Source: Metellina segmentata
Taxonomy: Eukaryota > Arthropoda > Arachnida > Araneae > Tetragnathidae
Length of the DNA stretch: 64,000 nt
Reading direction: 5' to 3'
NCBI GenBank assembly: GCA_947359465.1
Contig: OX375881.1
Coordinates: forward strand, 121,407,967 to 121,471,966
In this document: in pieces, positions 1 through 12,473 of the stretch
Layout of the letters: the number at the start of each line of letters is the position of its first letter
How positions within the stretch are numbered: position 1 is the stretch's first letter
Position numbers and translations under genes: made by a program
Notes under the pieces: generated by a model
What the model was told of the DNA's origin: nothing
The model's input: the letters and a program-made list of their open reading frames with translations, nothing else
Database searches by the model: none

Positions 1-510
1 TTGATTTTATTAACTCCTCTAATGGCATACTCTAGTGAGCCATGAAAACGTTCACTAGATTTTTGGTGACTAAATGTTGTTGATGAATTACACAATGTAC
101 AGATAATACATTCAGTATAGCTTGTTTTAAGTATGCCAGAAAGCCTCGGTGTCGTTCTACCATTGTCGGAGCACCGTCATTAGCAATGGAGAGGATATTA
201 CTCAAGGGTATAGTTTTTAAATCGAAAAATCGTTTGAATTATTAAATACTGCTTCACCTTTCGAATCAATTTCCAAACATTTGATAAATAACAATATTCT
301 TTGAAAAATATTTTCATTTACAATTTTCACAAAAGCTAAAAGTAAAGCTTCTTTCCCTGGCAAAGTTGCCACGTCAAGCAGTATAGAGAATTCAGATGAT
401 TTTAAGTACTCACATAAAGAAATTTCTACTCACTGAGCCATTTCGTAAAGTACTATTTCCTGATAACGGAATAAAGCTACGTTTTAAGTATTCAACGCTA
501 CATTATCAGC
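1..510 (-). pseudogene. hAT transposase fragment (SCAND3/ZBED5-like), broken
   Basis: Read on the minus strand, this encodes pieces of the RNase H-like core of a hAT transposase of the vertebrate SCAND3/ZBED5 type. One frame carries SLCEYLKSSEFSILLD followed by LPGKEALLLAFVKI. A second frame carries LSNILSIANDGAPTMVERH, where ANDGAPTM is the second acidic motif, and then LSVHCVIHQQHLVTKNL, the conserved C-x-x-H region. At least two in-frame stops and one frameshift separate the pieces, so it is inactive. It runs off the left edge of the window, so the C-terminal dimerisation domain is not visible. Family assignment is by motif order and is fairly secure; the exact subfamily is inferred. Confidence 0.8.
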
Positions 511-2096
511 ATTTTTTTTTCGTCTCACTTCACATTGTTATCAGTAAAAAAAGACACAAATTTAAGATATAATAAAATAAAATAAATAAAATAATTATTT
601 TCACAGGTCGTAATAATCGCTACCAATTCAATTCATTTATTGTTATTTATTTTAACTTTCATAATAATGAAAATGTGTCACAATTATTTTAATTTATATT
701 GAACCTAAACTTGTCCATGCACCTTCAAATAAATTTTTATTTGCCACAGACCTCCTCAGCGGTCTCAAGGACCCCTGAGACCCCTTGGACGCACTAAATA
801 TTTTGAAGAATGTTTCAATTAGAAGTTTCTTAGTTGAGGTACTATATAAGTTAGATTTTATATTTTATATACATACGAATTATTGCAAAGTAGCATACAT
901 ACGAACTATCAACATCAACACATAATATGAACAGTTTTTGTCACTGGAGATTTATTTGTCTTACGGAATTTATCACCGTTACATTTATGATAAATCATTC
1001 AATAAACAAAGGCATGGTTGCGTTTAACTAAACCATTTCTATCAAACTAATTGCACCTTTTTGAGGTGAAATCAAGTACATTTAAAGGAATAAATAACGT
1101 TTGAAAAGCTCCATCATATGAAGCTCATGTCAACACTTACCCCTTTTTATGTTTAAATATTTGTTTCAAATTGTTTTAAATAAATAAAAAACAAGGAGTA
1201 CTATTATACTCATTTTTTATATGGTACTTAAATGAATTATTAGTAAAAGACAATTATTAGAGATTATGGAACCTTGTTAAATTATGATATAAATATTGAT
1301 CGATACAGTACCCTGCAAAACAAAAGAATTTTCTTTAATGACAGATCCTTTTTAACTCAAATATTAGAATTATCTCTTATTAGGTTACCTTTGCAAGTGA
1401 AATTTCATTTTTCCTAAATAGGATCTTGATATTATTCAGAGAAATAAAAATTACAAATACTTGTAATGAACATTTTAAATTGAAACAATATTGCTTTGTC
1501 ACAAAGAGGAAGTATTTTTCCTTACATTCATTGCTGTTTATTTACATTTTACTTGAAATGCGTTAGTAAATTTACTTAATCTGAAAATTCTAAAATCGTA
1601 TGTGTACCAAATATAAGAGATTTATACAGCTTGAACTCAAATATTTAAAGATCCCTGGAACATTTTTTCGTAACATAAATTCTCTTTCGATAGAAGCAAT
1701 TTAAGAAGAACGGAAGCCCATTCTTTCTTCAGACAAAATATACTTATCGAAACTGGCTTGGAATTAATGTGTGTTTTAAAATTATCTCAATTGTTGAAAG
1801 TACTACGGCTGAAAAAGCACTTAAACTTTTAATGACGCTTTAAAATACATGAGTAGCATTCGATTCTTAAGAAACATTCAAAAGCATCATATTTAGAAAG
1901 ATTCAAAGCTTTTTGTATATACATAAATATAAGACACTGATAATTATTATAAATAAAACATTATTAAAATCTTATAAATAAATATGTTGAAATTCTAAAA
2001 AATAAGAAATATAAATTGTTGGTTAATCATTGGGGAATGGATTTAAGTAAATATTTGCACCTCATTTTATTATACTGAGTTAGTGGAATCAAGGTT
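511..2096. other. AT-rich stretch without recognisable gene
   Basis: No open frame reaches 60 codons. Part of 700-800 (GGTCTCAAGGACCCCTGAGA) may be the 5-prime noncoding part of the adjacent hAT element, but no terminal repeat could be fixed. The rest is low-complexity AT-rich DNA. Confidence 0.5.
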
Positions 2097-2450
2097 GCAC
2101 AACTGGTTATTGGTGACTGTCCGGGATCAATCCTATAGAAGACATATTAAAGTAGAGTGAAGACCAAGAGCATACCTTTGTCGCCACTTTATATAAATGG
2201 GAATTCACACATCTACCGTCATAATATGTGATATTGCCAAAAACGAGGCGTTACCATGTCAAATCGGGCAATCAAATCAATATATCACCTAACCTTCACG
2301 TGACTGCTAGTCGCCATGTTGGTTACTCTTTGTGAAACCACTCTCAATAGAAAAGATCCGTCTACTTGTATTTCACGTGTATTATCAATACCGAAGGGAA
2401 AGATCTGAGAATGTCTGTATATTTCGAACCACGGTCAGATGACGAGAATT
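2097..2450 (-). repeat. SINE-A copy, split by a ~250-bp insertion
   Basis: The stretch 2097-2133 matches the minus-strand 3-prime part of SINE-A, and the match resumes at 2384 with GAAGGGAAAGATCTGAG. The interruption (2134-2383) is flanked by ATCAATCC on the left and ATCAATACC on the right, a possible imperfect target duplication. The insert itself is not recognised. Confidence 0.6.
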
Positions 2451-3370
2451 ATTAACTTAACAGAAAACATCTTTCATAAAATCGAAACCAACCGTGTAAA
2501 ACAGCTACTATATACAACTCTAGGTTGTGCTTCATGGGGTGACAACTGCACCGTCAAGTTCGAAAAATGCCAGAGGTCCTCGTTTCAAAGTCACTGATTG
2601 CATAATATCACTTGAAGGAAGATGAATGGGGTCAGTCTGCGACGGAACGTAGTTGCAATTGTGATACATTAATTACAAGCACCGCTGTGTCGCCTCTTTC
2701 AGACGATATTAATGTTGGTTTGGAGTTCATCACTCGGCACTTATAAAAGTGAGAACGCAGCCTTAGTATTTAACAAGAATAACCTTATGATTTAACCAGA
2801 AAACGAAAGTCAAAGTCAAAACTAACTAAGTAAAACAAAGTCAAAACTTTGATTGAAAACTAAATTCAACGCATGGACAGCAACAAACTCAATATTTGAT
2901 GAATAAACGAATTTGGTTTTAGAAACGAGACACTTGGAAACTAAAAGTGTAAAATATCTGCAGAAACTGGGTCACTAAACTCTTTCCCCACTTCTGTAGC
3001 TCATCTAGAACGAAAGCAGAGCACTACTTAACCTTGGCGGTGTTTTGCACACAAGCACTCTTATCACTCACGAAGGAGAATCGTTCTTAGTAAGGATCCC
3101 AAAGCCACTACTTTTCCTCCATGCCCCTAGCCGAAATTGCCAAACATCTGAGACTAATATCTTCACATTTTGCACTTTCGTGTGCTTAGAAACTTTCTCT
3201 TTTCTCTGGGCGTGTATTGCATTTTATTCCGTGTTGGAAGTTGTTTAAGATAACCCGAAGTTCAGTTCCGGCTGCCGATGTTTCGCATATTAAAATGATT
3301 CCAAACCTGTACTATTTTGAGACACAAGAAAATTGGGGGTCATGGTAACCCTGCAGAAAGAGCAATGAAT
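2451..3370. other. No recognisable gene
   Basis: A single 67-codon open frame (3045-3248, +) has no recognisable domain and ordinary AT-rich composition; I treat it as chance. No repeat family was recognised here. Confidence 0.4.
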
Positions 3371-3650
3371 TAACAATTTGAGGATTACGAAATCGGAGTT
3401 TGGTCAAACTGAATACCGTCATCTACACGGGAGCTATTGCACGAATCTGTCGTGGCCTCAAATCTCCTCACGACGTCGTATCGCAGAAGTTTACAGATTG
3501 AGTTGCCACATCAGGTATTAACATCGTTATCTGACTCTGGTTCAGAATTAAATGGTGTTATTCTTGGATCTTCTCCTTCAGTATTGATCCCGAACCGTCG
3601 CCAATAGCCGTTGTGTTACTTCAGTGCCACGTTAGTCAAAATACCTACAA
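3371..3650 (+). repeat. SINE-A copy with degraded head
   Basis: The body is recognisable (CTGTCGTGGCCTCAAAT, then the GATCCCGAACCGTCGCCAAT block) and so is the tail (GCCACGTTAGTCAAAATACC). The tRNA-like head is too diverged to show a B box. Confidence 0.7.
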
Positions 3651-3704
3651 ACCGACCCAATATTGTCTTCTTAACTTGAGACGTACTTAAGCCCTTCTAG
3701 TGCT

Positions 3705-3775
3705 TGCCACAACGAGATAGCTCGTCTTTTACTGACCATGTACGAGATATCTCGACGAAACTACTTACAGGGATA
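3705..3775. repeat. Palindrome-core repeat, short copy
   Basis: Two diverged copies of the GACGAGATATCTCGTC core occur about 35 bp apart (ACGAGATAGCTCGTC and ACGAGATATCTCGACG). This is a fragment of the family best seen at 30690-31637. Confidence 0.6.
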
Positions 3776-3844
3776 GCCTAATGCTATTTTGTTTATATGT
3801 ACTATTTTTAGCTAGTAACACACACACACAAAAGTTTGTTTGGA

Positions 3845-4163
3845 GACCCCAGGTGGGCGTGGTAGCCCGGGTAAAAGAGAATCAGATATGCAATCGGAGG
3901 GTTGCGAGTTCGAATCCAACCAAAGACCGTCGTGTGAAAACAAGGGGGCTGGTACACGTTCAATCTAGCGTGGCCTCTAATGTTCTCAAGTTAGTGTAAT
4001 GTGGAAGTTTGGAGAGTGCGGTGACAGCTCAAGTGCTATATCGTCATCTGACAGTGTTTTAAAATGACGTGATGTTGTCCTCGGTTCTTTCCTTTGTGAT
4101 TTTATCCCTCATTGTCGCCAATAGCCTGTTCTGTTACAATGGTGTACGTTAATTAAAATACAT
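3845..4163 (+). repeat. SINE-A, near full-length copy
   Basis: This is one of the clearest copies. The head has an A-box-like TGGTAGCCCGGGT and a B-box-like GAGTTCGAATCC. The body follows (CTGGTACACGTTCAATCT, TGGAAGTTTGGAGAGTG, TTGTCCTCGG). The tail contains TACGTTAATTAAAATAC. The head architecture is that of a tRNA-derived, Pol III-transcribed SINE; the tail is not a simple poly-A. Confidence 0.85.
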
Positions 4164-5045
4164 GGAGACGGCAACGAAACCAGGAGTCTAATTCCTAGTT
4201 TTTACCGTCTCAGTTTACTTTTCATTTCTTTCCGGAATTCATAACTTAAATTTTAAGTATCATCGCAATTCATCAAATTCAAAATCTCCGAAATCGAGGG
4301 AAAGCAATAGATTGGCTTTAATTACTGTCAATACAATAGTCGGGGAACTCTTCTAAAACGAATTCTGCTGCTGTGTAATGGAAAGAAAACATTAAAGAAT
4401 TTAGTCAAAGTTGAATTTTATCTGGAAAAATGTAATTAAACTTTAAATGAGATGTTTTCAGATCAAACCTTTCCAAAAATAGAGCTTAGTCGGTATCTTC
4501 TCACAATAAAATGTACAAGGTCGCGGAACATCAGCGTGACGTGCTGACATTATTAATTCATCATGGATGTGTTTTACGTCTAGAAATGGAGGTGTTTTTT
4601 TATGGCCTGAGGGTCGAACTTGTAATCACGGACGAACTTCTTTAAATCCATCCCACGAAAATAAAGATTTTTTTACTGTCATTTAACGTTGTATTTTGGA
4701 CACTTTTATTGCATTCCTAATGCCACCACTGTCAGAATTCTCACGGATCGAGAAGGCTTTGGAGGAATTTTATCCTGGAATTGCCCCAAGAATAATTTAA
4801 CGTGGTGCCTCGTGAGATCATCTTCTTAAAAGCGCAGTTTAAACATGGAATAAAGTTTATAGATTCTATCTACACTCCTGTATTCCGTACATTCAAAGAA
4901 CGCATTAGACTCACCTTCAACTAGTGATGCTATTTGATAACCAAGAAGAGGGCATGTTTCTTTTATGTTGAAATAGACCCCTTCGTTTAACTCTTAAGGA
5001 AAAAACGATTAAGCAATTTTTAAAGGCAACTGTTTATATTAATTT
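4164..5045. other. No recognisable gene
   Basis: AT-rich sequence without long open frames or repeats that I can name. Confidence 0.4.
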
Positions 5046-5200
5046 TTAACCCTCCACACACAAGTAGTTTCCATGAGATATACTGTCCATCAAGATCTGG
5101 TCAGTTTTCTTCTAACGACGAAATATACATATCCTCCATCAAGATCTGCTCAATTTTGTCAGTCTGACGAGATAATTTTTGGATAGTTAAACTAGGTGAT
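5046..5200. repeat. Palindrome-core element, left-end copy
   Basis: It begins with TTTTTAACCCTCC, the family's left end, and then carries units of the ATCAAGATCTGGTCAGTTTT type with degraded cores. No right end is visible. Confidence 0.55.
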
Positions 5201-5504
5201 AGTTTGATTCGTAAACGAAGTTTCTTCACGATATTAGCAATATAGCTTAAGTTCTGCTTTTAAACATACCGTTTGGTGGCTACAGTGACGACTAGGGGGG
5301 GGGGTCAAGGGGTGCTATTCATACTTTGGCGTATAAGCAATCCTCTCCTAACCAGACTTCTATACCTTTTAAAATATTATACCCAAAGTCAATTACCTTT
5401 TTGGTAGAACCACACTCTAATAATCACGCTGCAACTTTTCACTCACGATGTCTAGTCGAGACCAAAAAACAAAATCATCCACGACATAAAAAATTGAAAA
5501 TCTC

Positions 5505-5575
5505 TTAATAAAGAGATATCTCGTCATTAAGAAAACTTCGTCAGACTCGATAGGCGAGATATAGTTTCGAATATT
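5505..5575. repeat. Palindrome-core repeat, short copy
   Basis: An AGAGATATCTCGTCATTAAG unit is followed by a GGCGAGATATAGTTTCG remnant. Confidence 0.55.
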
Positions 5576-5633
5576 ACTTGGAGTGCTAATAAAAAAAGTA
5601 AGCGAATATTAATTTAATTTATTGGTAATTATA

Positions 5634-7022
5634 CACTACTGTTTGTGAAAATTGCAACACCATGAAAGTATCATGGAAATTAAACGAAATTTTCTGTAAA
5701 TACAATACAGATTAGGATAGGTAAATGATTAGAATTGCAAAGCCAACACGCATGTGTGGACCGATAAACACCCTCTAAACTTCCAAGCGAGCCGTGTGAC
5801 TGTAATGTTGCGTTGAAATGTGGGTATCGTCGTTTCACTGCTGTAAATGATTGATTAGTAGTCAGTATGCCTCGCCAAAAGTGCAGAGTGCCTTATGAGC
5901 AACTAACGGAGTTCGAACGGGGCCGCATGATCGGCCTTCGTGAGAGTGAACTTTCGTGTCGTGAAATCACCACTCGCATGGCGCATAATACCACAATAGT
6001 GATGAGTGTGTGAAAGAGATAGACCGTGAGAACCGGAAATGTCGAAATCCGCGCATTGTGACGTCTATACGGGACGACGGACACCCCATCTGCTTGACAG
6101 TGACGGACCTTACAGCGTCCTCTCGTGCGTTGACACAACATTGGAGAACGCCTACAGGTGCGTCAATGTCTAACACCTCGGTTCGTCAACGTCTAATGCG
6201 TCAGGGACTATTTTCCATGATTACTGTGCGCAGGATTCCCTTGACGATGAAACACCAGCCCCTCAAGCTACAATGGGCTCACCAAAACAGCCAATGGTGT
6301 GCCGGTAAGCAACAAGTTGTCTTCTCAGATGAGTCCCGCTACAATCTGGATTATAACTATCGACGCGTACTCGTCAGACGCTACAGAGGTGAACGCCTTC
6401 TCCCGTAGTGTTTTATTCAGGGTCATACTGGACGAATGCCTGGAGTTACGGTCTGCGGTGCTATTGGATATCATGGGCGATCTCTGCATCACGAAACTGT
6501 GGGGACCCTGAACAGCGGGCAGTATATCAGGGAAGTTATGGAGCCCGGGGTTCTACTTCTCCTGCAACGCATTCCCAGGGCTGTATTTCAGCACAACAAT
6601 GTCCGTCCACATGTTGCTCGGAATGTACAAGTCTTCTTCAGTGCACGACAGGTTCCATTTCTTCCATGGCCTGCACGTTTCCCGGATATGTCGCCCATTG
6701 AGATGTCTGGGATTACATCGATCGGCGACTCCCTAGTACCACCTGTCGGGCATAGAGAGCGCTGAACTTGGGCATCAGATAGAGTCCATCTGGAATTCCA
6801 TTCCTTAGTATGACAGTAAGAATCGGTATGATTCGATGCCACATCGTGTACAGGCTCTATCGTTGCTCGGGGCGGCAGCACAAGATATTGATTTTCGGCA
6901 TTATCTTGTTCTATTGGTCTGTAAATTTGATCGTTGTTTTAAACCACAAAAAGTAATACAAGGAATAAATTTCATTTATTTCTGATGATTCTTTCATTGC
7001 GTAAATTTCACTGACAGTAGTG
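5634..7022 (+). mobile_element. Tc1-like element A, full length but decayed
   Basis: The ends are imperfect inverted repeats: CACTACTGTTTGTGAAAATT at the left, and CACTACTGTCAGTGAAATTT on the minus strand at the right. They are flanked by TA at 5632-5633 and 7023-7024, the target duplication expected for Tc1/mariner. The length of about 1.39 kb fits an autonomous Tc1 element. The encoded transposase is broken, so the copy is dead unless mobilised in trans. Confidence 0.85.
5867..6930 (+). pseudogene. Tc1-type (DD34E) transposase pseudogene
   Basis: The frame opens with MPRQKCRVPYEQLTEFERG, a Tc1 N-terminal paired-type DNA-binding start, and hits a stop at 6011 after 48 codons. Further frames carry VVFSDESRYNLDYN (first catalytic Asp), VFQHNNVRPHVARN, where the second catalytic Asp is now Asn, and PWPARFPDMSPIE with the third acidic residue kept as Glu. 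Spacing from the second to the third position is 34 residues, so DD34E. The C-terminal YDSMPHRVQAL is also frameshifted. Several frameshifts and the Asp-to-Asn change make it inactive. It lies inside the TA-flanked element 5634-7022. Confidence 0.88.
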
Positions 7023-7024
7023 TA

Positions 7025-8115
7025 GCAATTATTTTAGTACATAAATAACGTTCTTCGTGTGACCTGGCGCTCTCTCCCGGTCTGGCTGTGGAGATTACGT
7101 CAGTTAATGACGTCTACAAGAAGCATATGAGCGAACCTTACACTATGACGAGTCTGGTGCAATCGCAGATGAGTGTGGTTGCTTTAATTTTTCGTTTTTG
7201 TATTGCATCGGTGATGGATGTCGTCTGAAAAATTTTAAACTGTAGATTATAAATAGAATGTAAATTTTGTTACGATAATATACGAGTAATATTAATTTGG
7301 TAGAGTATTTGTTTCGTCTATATGGGTAACCTTGTTCCGAAGTTGCTTACTTTTTAAACTTTATCTGGATACTTCACTCATAAATAATATGTACTTTTAA
7401 TTTGTGTAGGCTGAACTCCCAGAGATAAATAAGGAAGTTGATGTATTTATTATTGTTGGTATCCTTATTTCTACTATTATTTTTATTCTTATCGAACAGT
7501 CTGTCTGCATATCACATGCTATTAATAACGTATTGTTGACCGTTTGACGGATTGGATGGTCTTATCTTCCGTAGATGCGATTTATTTTTTTGTCCCCATC
7601 CCATCATGAAAATAGCATATGTATATGTTGCTCTTTCCCTTGGAAGAGTTATGAAGTTATTTCTCTGCAAGATCGTTCATGTGATAGAAATTTAGGAGCG
7701 ATTAAAGATCGAATTCGGGGATGGCAGAGAATAATCAATCACACTGCTCTTAATATGCAATACGGAAAAAGTAGTTTTATTATATGGAGATTTACATTGA
7801 ATGAAAGAGATAATAGGGTAACATTTTTTTTCTGTTCATGTGTTGATTATTTATCTATTCATTGTATTTCCGGTATTGTTTTCAAACTGACCGTTCTCTG
7901 TTTTAATGTAGACCTTTCTTTGTCCTCATACTCAGGTTTTTGTTATGTAAGGTCACCATTTTTATTGTGGAACCACTTTTAAACAATTTTATTAATTTTC
8001 GTCAGCATACTGTTGACTCAATTAATGACAATTTATACGGAGACATCCTTTAAATAGCTGATTCTTATATCCACGAGATTCGATAAGTTTCTTTACCCTT
8101 CAGTGGCGTGTTTTG
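7025..8115. other. No recognisable gene; one unassigned 135-codon frame
   Basis: The open frame 7575-7982 (+, 135 codons) is the only sizeable one. Its product is rich in Phe, Ser and Cys with hydrophobic patches, but it has no domain I recognise. Its composition follows the AT-rich background, so it is probably chance. Confidence 0.35.
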
Positions 8116-8254
8116 GTATTTTAATTAACATCGCACTGGAGTTACACAATGGTATATTAGCTACGGTCTGGGATAAAAAGCCAAAAGGAAATATTCGAGG
8201 ACAAGTAATTGTGAACCTCTTGACATCAGTAGATATGACATTATGCAAAAACAC
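8116..8254 (-). repeat. SINE-A 3-prime fragment
   Basis: The minus-strand tail and body are seen as TTTTAATTAACATCGCACTG followed by CTACGGTCTGGGAT and a diverged GAGGACAAGTAATT block. Confidence 0.65.
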
Positions 8255-8544
8255 GTTATTTCTGATTGATAAGTTAGATAATTTTCAACCACGGTAGGCC
8301 CATTTCTTTGTCAGCTACTACCCTTGCTACGTGGGTTTGGGTAGGGCCAGATGAGAGATTCTATACTACCTTCTGCGTACTTTATGTGGAAAACACTGTG
8401 ATTAACTACCATCGTTTTCAATTCCAGAGTGAGCCTAATAACCTCCTTTACTTCATAAACAATCTCAAGAGTAAAATCTTTTGTTAAATTTAGAATAGGC
8501 CACACTGGAATTTAGGCCTACTTGAATCCCTTTTACCTGGTGAC

Positions 8545-8865
8545 TCCGTGCCGCTGTAGGCAGGTTGAAAGGATTAGCAAACGGAGGATTGCACTTTCGA
8601 ATTACAGAGAGTTCGAATTCAATCAAACACCATCGTGTAAAAATAGAGCTGGTGCAAGTTAAATCTGTCGTGGTCTCGAATACCCTCACGTTGACGTCGT
8701 GTGGAAGTTTGGAGGATGGGATGCCTGCTCAGGTGTGACCACGTCATCTCACCGTCGTTCAAAATTACATGGTGTTGTCCTCAAATATTTCCCTTATGGG
8801 ATGATCCTGGACCGTCACCAATAGTACGTTGTGTTGCTCCAGTGTGACGTTACTTAAAAATACCA
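8545..8865 (+). repeat. SINE-A copy
   Basis: The head has GATTAGCAAACGGAGGATTG and a B-box-like GAGTTCGAATTC. The body has CTGTCGTGGTCTCGAAT and the tail has GTTGTGTTGCTCCAGTGTGA. Confidence 0.8.
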
Positions 8866-9289
8866 GTACCAAAATACCAATCTATAATTGTTAAAGGAAG
8901 GTAGAATGAAATAGGATTGTGAAAAAATAAATGCTTGAAATCGGGAGAGTGAAATTAAAGACTTGTTTTTTCCAACTTACACAATGTCGTTCATAGAACT
9001 TTCAGAGATAAACTTAACCGCCAAAAGATAGTAAACAAACAAGGCGTAGTTACTTGTTTTCTTATTGGTCAATTGATGATTTTGTGACGTCACAACCGTT
9101 TGAGCGATCGATCACGTTTCAGTTGAATCTGGCCCTTAGTGTTAACATTAAAACCAGATGAAGCATTTCAGTTTTTCACTCACTACACAATTGTTCTTTA
9201 TATATATCCCTATTACCTTAAAATATAGATTATTGCTATTTTGACACGTTGCATCTAATTGGCGTTGAGCAAAATCACATTAGCCTTTT

Positions 9290-9430
9290 GACTACGGCTA
9301 TAGATATAACTGGCGCGATTCTTATCAATTCCAAGGTACAACTGCTGTACCTGCCGTAGTTTAAATTCCTTCTTGGTGCGATCCTTATAACTTTCAAGGT
9401 ATGACTGTTGTACTGGCCATAGTCAAGTTT
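9290..9430. repeat. Local duplication of a ~65-bp unit
   Basis: Two diverged tandem copies share GCGATTCTTATCAATTCCAA / GCGATCCTTATAACTTTCAA, each followed by an AGGTAcAACTGcTGTAC-type segment. Confidence 0.5.
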
Positions 9431-9510
9431 AGGGGGTTGGATCCCGGATCGTTGCCCATAGACCATTGTGTTGCTGCAGTGTGCCGTTAATTAAATTACC
9501 AACCTCTTCA
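9430..9510 (+). repeat. SINE-A tail fragment
   Basis: GGATCCCGGATCGTTGCC and TTGTGTTGCTGCAGTG are followed by GCCGTTAATTAAATTACC. Only the 3-prime end is present. Confidence 0.65.
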
Positions 9511-10296
9511 CTCATAAAAGACTTGTAGACAAAAGTGCCACTTCTGATTTGGCCTTGTAGGAAATTTGGAGAGATTATTTAATTATCATCCTTCCCCATT
9601 AGTTTACTCATCATCTTTACCGATCTGAACAGCCAAGTCCTCCATACACCGATTCTAAAAAAATTATTCCTGAATCGAATTACACCAGTGTTGACGCTTC
9701 TCATTTAAGTTCCACACGCCAACAACACTATATGCATCTAATTCCAATTCCCATCGCTTTTTGATGCAAAGCCAAAACTACTTTTCCCTCCGATCTGTCT
9801 GAAATTCAAAACTCTCCCGTTTGTTTCAATTGAGGAAAGTGAAGTTATACATCACTTGAAAATGCACCGGCTGATTTATAACCCCATTTAATATTGGAGA
9901 ACCGCAGGGGATGGGTGAAAAACGCAAATTCCGTGATCCATGGCGTGAGGTACTTTATCCCGACCTCAGGAAATAAATTAGGTGCATTAATGGACACCAG
10001 GTGATAAAGTGAACGATGCATCAGACCGCCGCACCAGCCAAAGACACAAGATGCAGTTTACCATATTTCTATCATCTGAAATTATAAGGGGAAAGGCGTT
10101 TTAGAGAACCTGCAGATTACATAGTTGAAGAGAATGAATAGCATGCTCTTCAAATATTCTAAACAGGAATAAAAGAACGTGAAGGGAGGACCAAAAATTA
10201 AAAATTCGCATTTATTCTTATAAACAATTAAAATACTTCGTGGAGTTTATTTTTAATTAGTTTTGTAGATTGGTATTGTGTTTTTGGTCGCATGTT
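9511..10296. other. No recognisable gene
   Basis: No open frame of note and no recognised repeat. Confidence 0.4.
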
Positions 10297-10298
10297 TA

Positions 10299-11408
10299 CA
10301 GGGTGGTTATCTGACCTCAAATTACTCTAGAGAATATGGGAATTACTCTGACTCTTCGAGAATTACTTTATAACTTTTTATAAATACATATACTACTGTG
10401 AACAAACGATACTCATAATACTGTCCTAAAACAAAAGGTATGAATTTATTGGTCAAAATGTATTACATCTCCTTCAAAGTAATCTCTTCCGACTTGAATG
10501 TACTTCTGCCAACGTTTTTCCAATCCTCAAAACATGCCTTAAATTAGATTTTGTGAAACCCCTTAAGGGTTCTTATCGAATTTTTGTTTATTGCACCAAT
10601 GGATACAAAACGGTGACTACGAAGAGGGAATTTCACTAGTGGAAATACGAAAAAGTCAAATGGTGCCATGTCAGGTGAATACCGAGCGTATGGAGCCGTA
10701 TGTGTTAAATGATTTGTGAAAAAATCACGAAGTATGGCATTGTGAGAAGGCGCATTATCGTGATGAAAAACCCATGAGTTATCTTGCCACAATTCAGGTT
10801 GTTAAGACGAATGATAAAGGAACTTGTTCAATAATGTGTCTTATTGTTAAACGACGATCACTTAGCACCCATTCTCTGAACTTATTGACTTGTTGACCAT
10901 GGCATTGATCATTAGTCAAAGGATGATCTACCTGATCGAGAATCACCTACGATGGATTATCTACCTTCTTTAAACTTTTCATCTTTTTCAAAAACCATCA
11001 AATAGAGTTGTTTTTGAAAAACAGTCGTCTATAAAAGCTTTTTGCAACATTTCAAATGTATTTGCAGCAGAAATTCTATTGCGGAAAAAAATTCAATGCA
11101 TGTTCTTTGTTCAATCACATTCGACATTTTGGAAAATAAACGAAGTAAAAATTCTTCTTTTATTAAAAACAAATTTATATTCAGACGATAAAATTAAATA
11201 AATCCCTTATTGTTGCTACTTGTTTAACACAATTGGTAATAATACTTGATAAAAGTTTGCAGACGATATCTACTATATACTATATTTTTTAAAGAAAGCA
11301 TTCCGGATACTTTTTGATCACAATAATAAACAATCTGAAAAAAAATGTGAAAACATTACCAGCAAAAAAGTTACATTTTAAAATGGTATAGTGACGTGCG
11401 CCACCCTG
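10299..11408 (-). mobile_element. mariner element, internally deleted
   Basis: The ends CAGGGTGG and CCACCCTG are inverted and flanked by TA (10297-10298 and 11409-11410). The length is about 1.11 kb, shorter than a 1.3-kb mariner. The transposase remnant on the minus strand lacks its middle, which explains the shortfall. Confidence 0.8.
10446..11127 (-). pseudogene. mariner (DD34D, SETMAR-like) transposase, central deletion
   Basis: The N-terminus starts MSNVIEQRTCIEFF and continues through a recognisable helix-turn-helix region (KTTxFEWF-like and LTIRHIIEQVPLSF pieces in shifted frames). The sequence then jumps to the second catalytic motif, WVFHHDNAPSHNA, and the third, YSPDMAPFDFFVF, so Asp-Asp of the DD34D triad is visible. 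The C-terminus is EGDVIHFDQ and stop. The first catalytic Asp region is absent, consistent with an internal deletion of several hundred bases, and there are frameshifts in the N-terminal part. It is inactive. Confidence 0.85.
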
Positions 11409-11410
11409 TA

Positions 11411-12473
11411 TATAATCGTTCTTTTTTAGTTTGGTTGTTCAATTCCATCCTAGATGCATTATTCTCTTATCAGTCCGTAAAATTTTATTTGTGTGTGTAG
11501 TGTCCACTACTTGACGTTGTGTGCTTGGTGATTGGCGGAGCACGGCCAAATAGTGGCCAAGAGCTTCGAAACCCCCACCAACCTTCTTTCCTTTTGGGTT
11601 GGATTCCTCTATGGGTATTTTCTCTTATGTGTCAGAAAAATTTTCATTGAATGATTGTGTCCGTAACATAACGTTGTATGATATGTGTTTGTCGTAGAAT
11701 GGCAATTATGACGCTTTCTCCTTAAAAAACGTATCTTACATTTCAGAGATGTGATATCTCTTCATTAAAATTAACCTATTATTTGCTTAAAAATAGAATT
11801 ACTCCATCTTTCGTCAATTGCTGAGCTGTATTCGTAAGATTCTTCTGCCTAGATGCAACCCTATAATTATGTAATTTTGATTTCTTATCAATTTTGATTT
11901 ATTATCTTATCTTATATCCTATTCTTTTTCCTCTAATTGAGTCTCTCGCTCAATTAAAAATATCGAATACTTAGTAATAAACAAGCAATTTAAAGTTCTT
12001 TTATTTCTTGAAAATAATTAAGTTATTTTTGAAGAGCTCTAATAATTTCCAGGCTTATTTAGCCAGTGACTTTTTATACTATTACTTAGAATTTTTAAAT
12101 ACTAACATAATTTGATAGTTAACATTATAAAATCAAATATATCGAGTCAACAGATTCTTCGAAACATTTTATGTAAAAACCTGTAATTAAGGGTATACAA
12201 ATATTTTCCTGGAAAAAATTTTACTTACTACACAGTAAAATGGATACATTGGGGAAGCTTTACAATAAAAATTATTCAATATTTTGATACAAAGAGGTTT
12301 CATCATTTTCAAATTTTCCTACACCGAAAAATTATATAGCATATAGAGTAGAGTATATCAGTGGTCTGAATACTTAATTTGCATGAATATAACTACGCTT
12401 TACTCCGTTCCAGATTGGGTAAATACACACTCCAAAGTTGGAAAAAATGTGAGGTTTAGAGAAATATTTATTA
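11411..12473. other. No recognisable gene
   Basis: AT-rich sequence without long open frames. GGTTGGATTCC at 11598-11608 recalls a SINE head, but nothing around it supports one. Confidence 0.4.

Noticed and set aside
7575..7982. 135-codon open frame as a gene
   Set aside because: No domain, background composition, no supporting splice or regulatory context; kept only as an unassigned frame.
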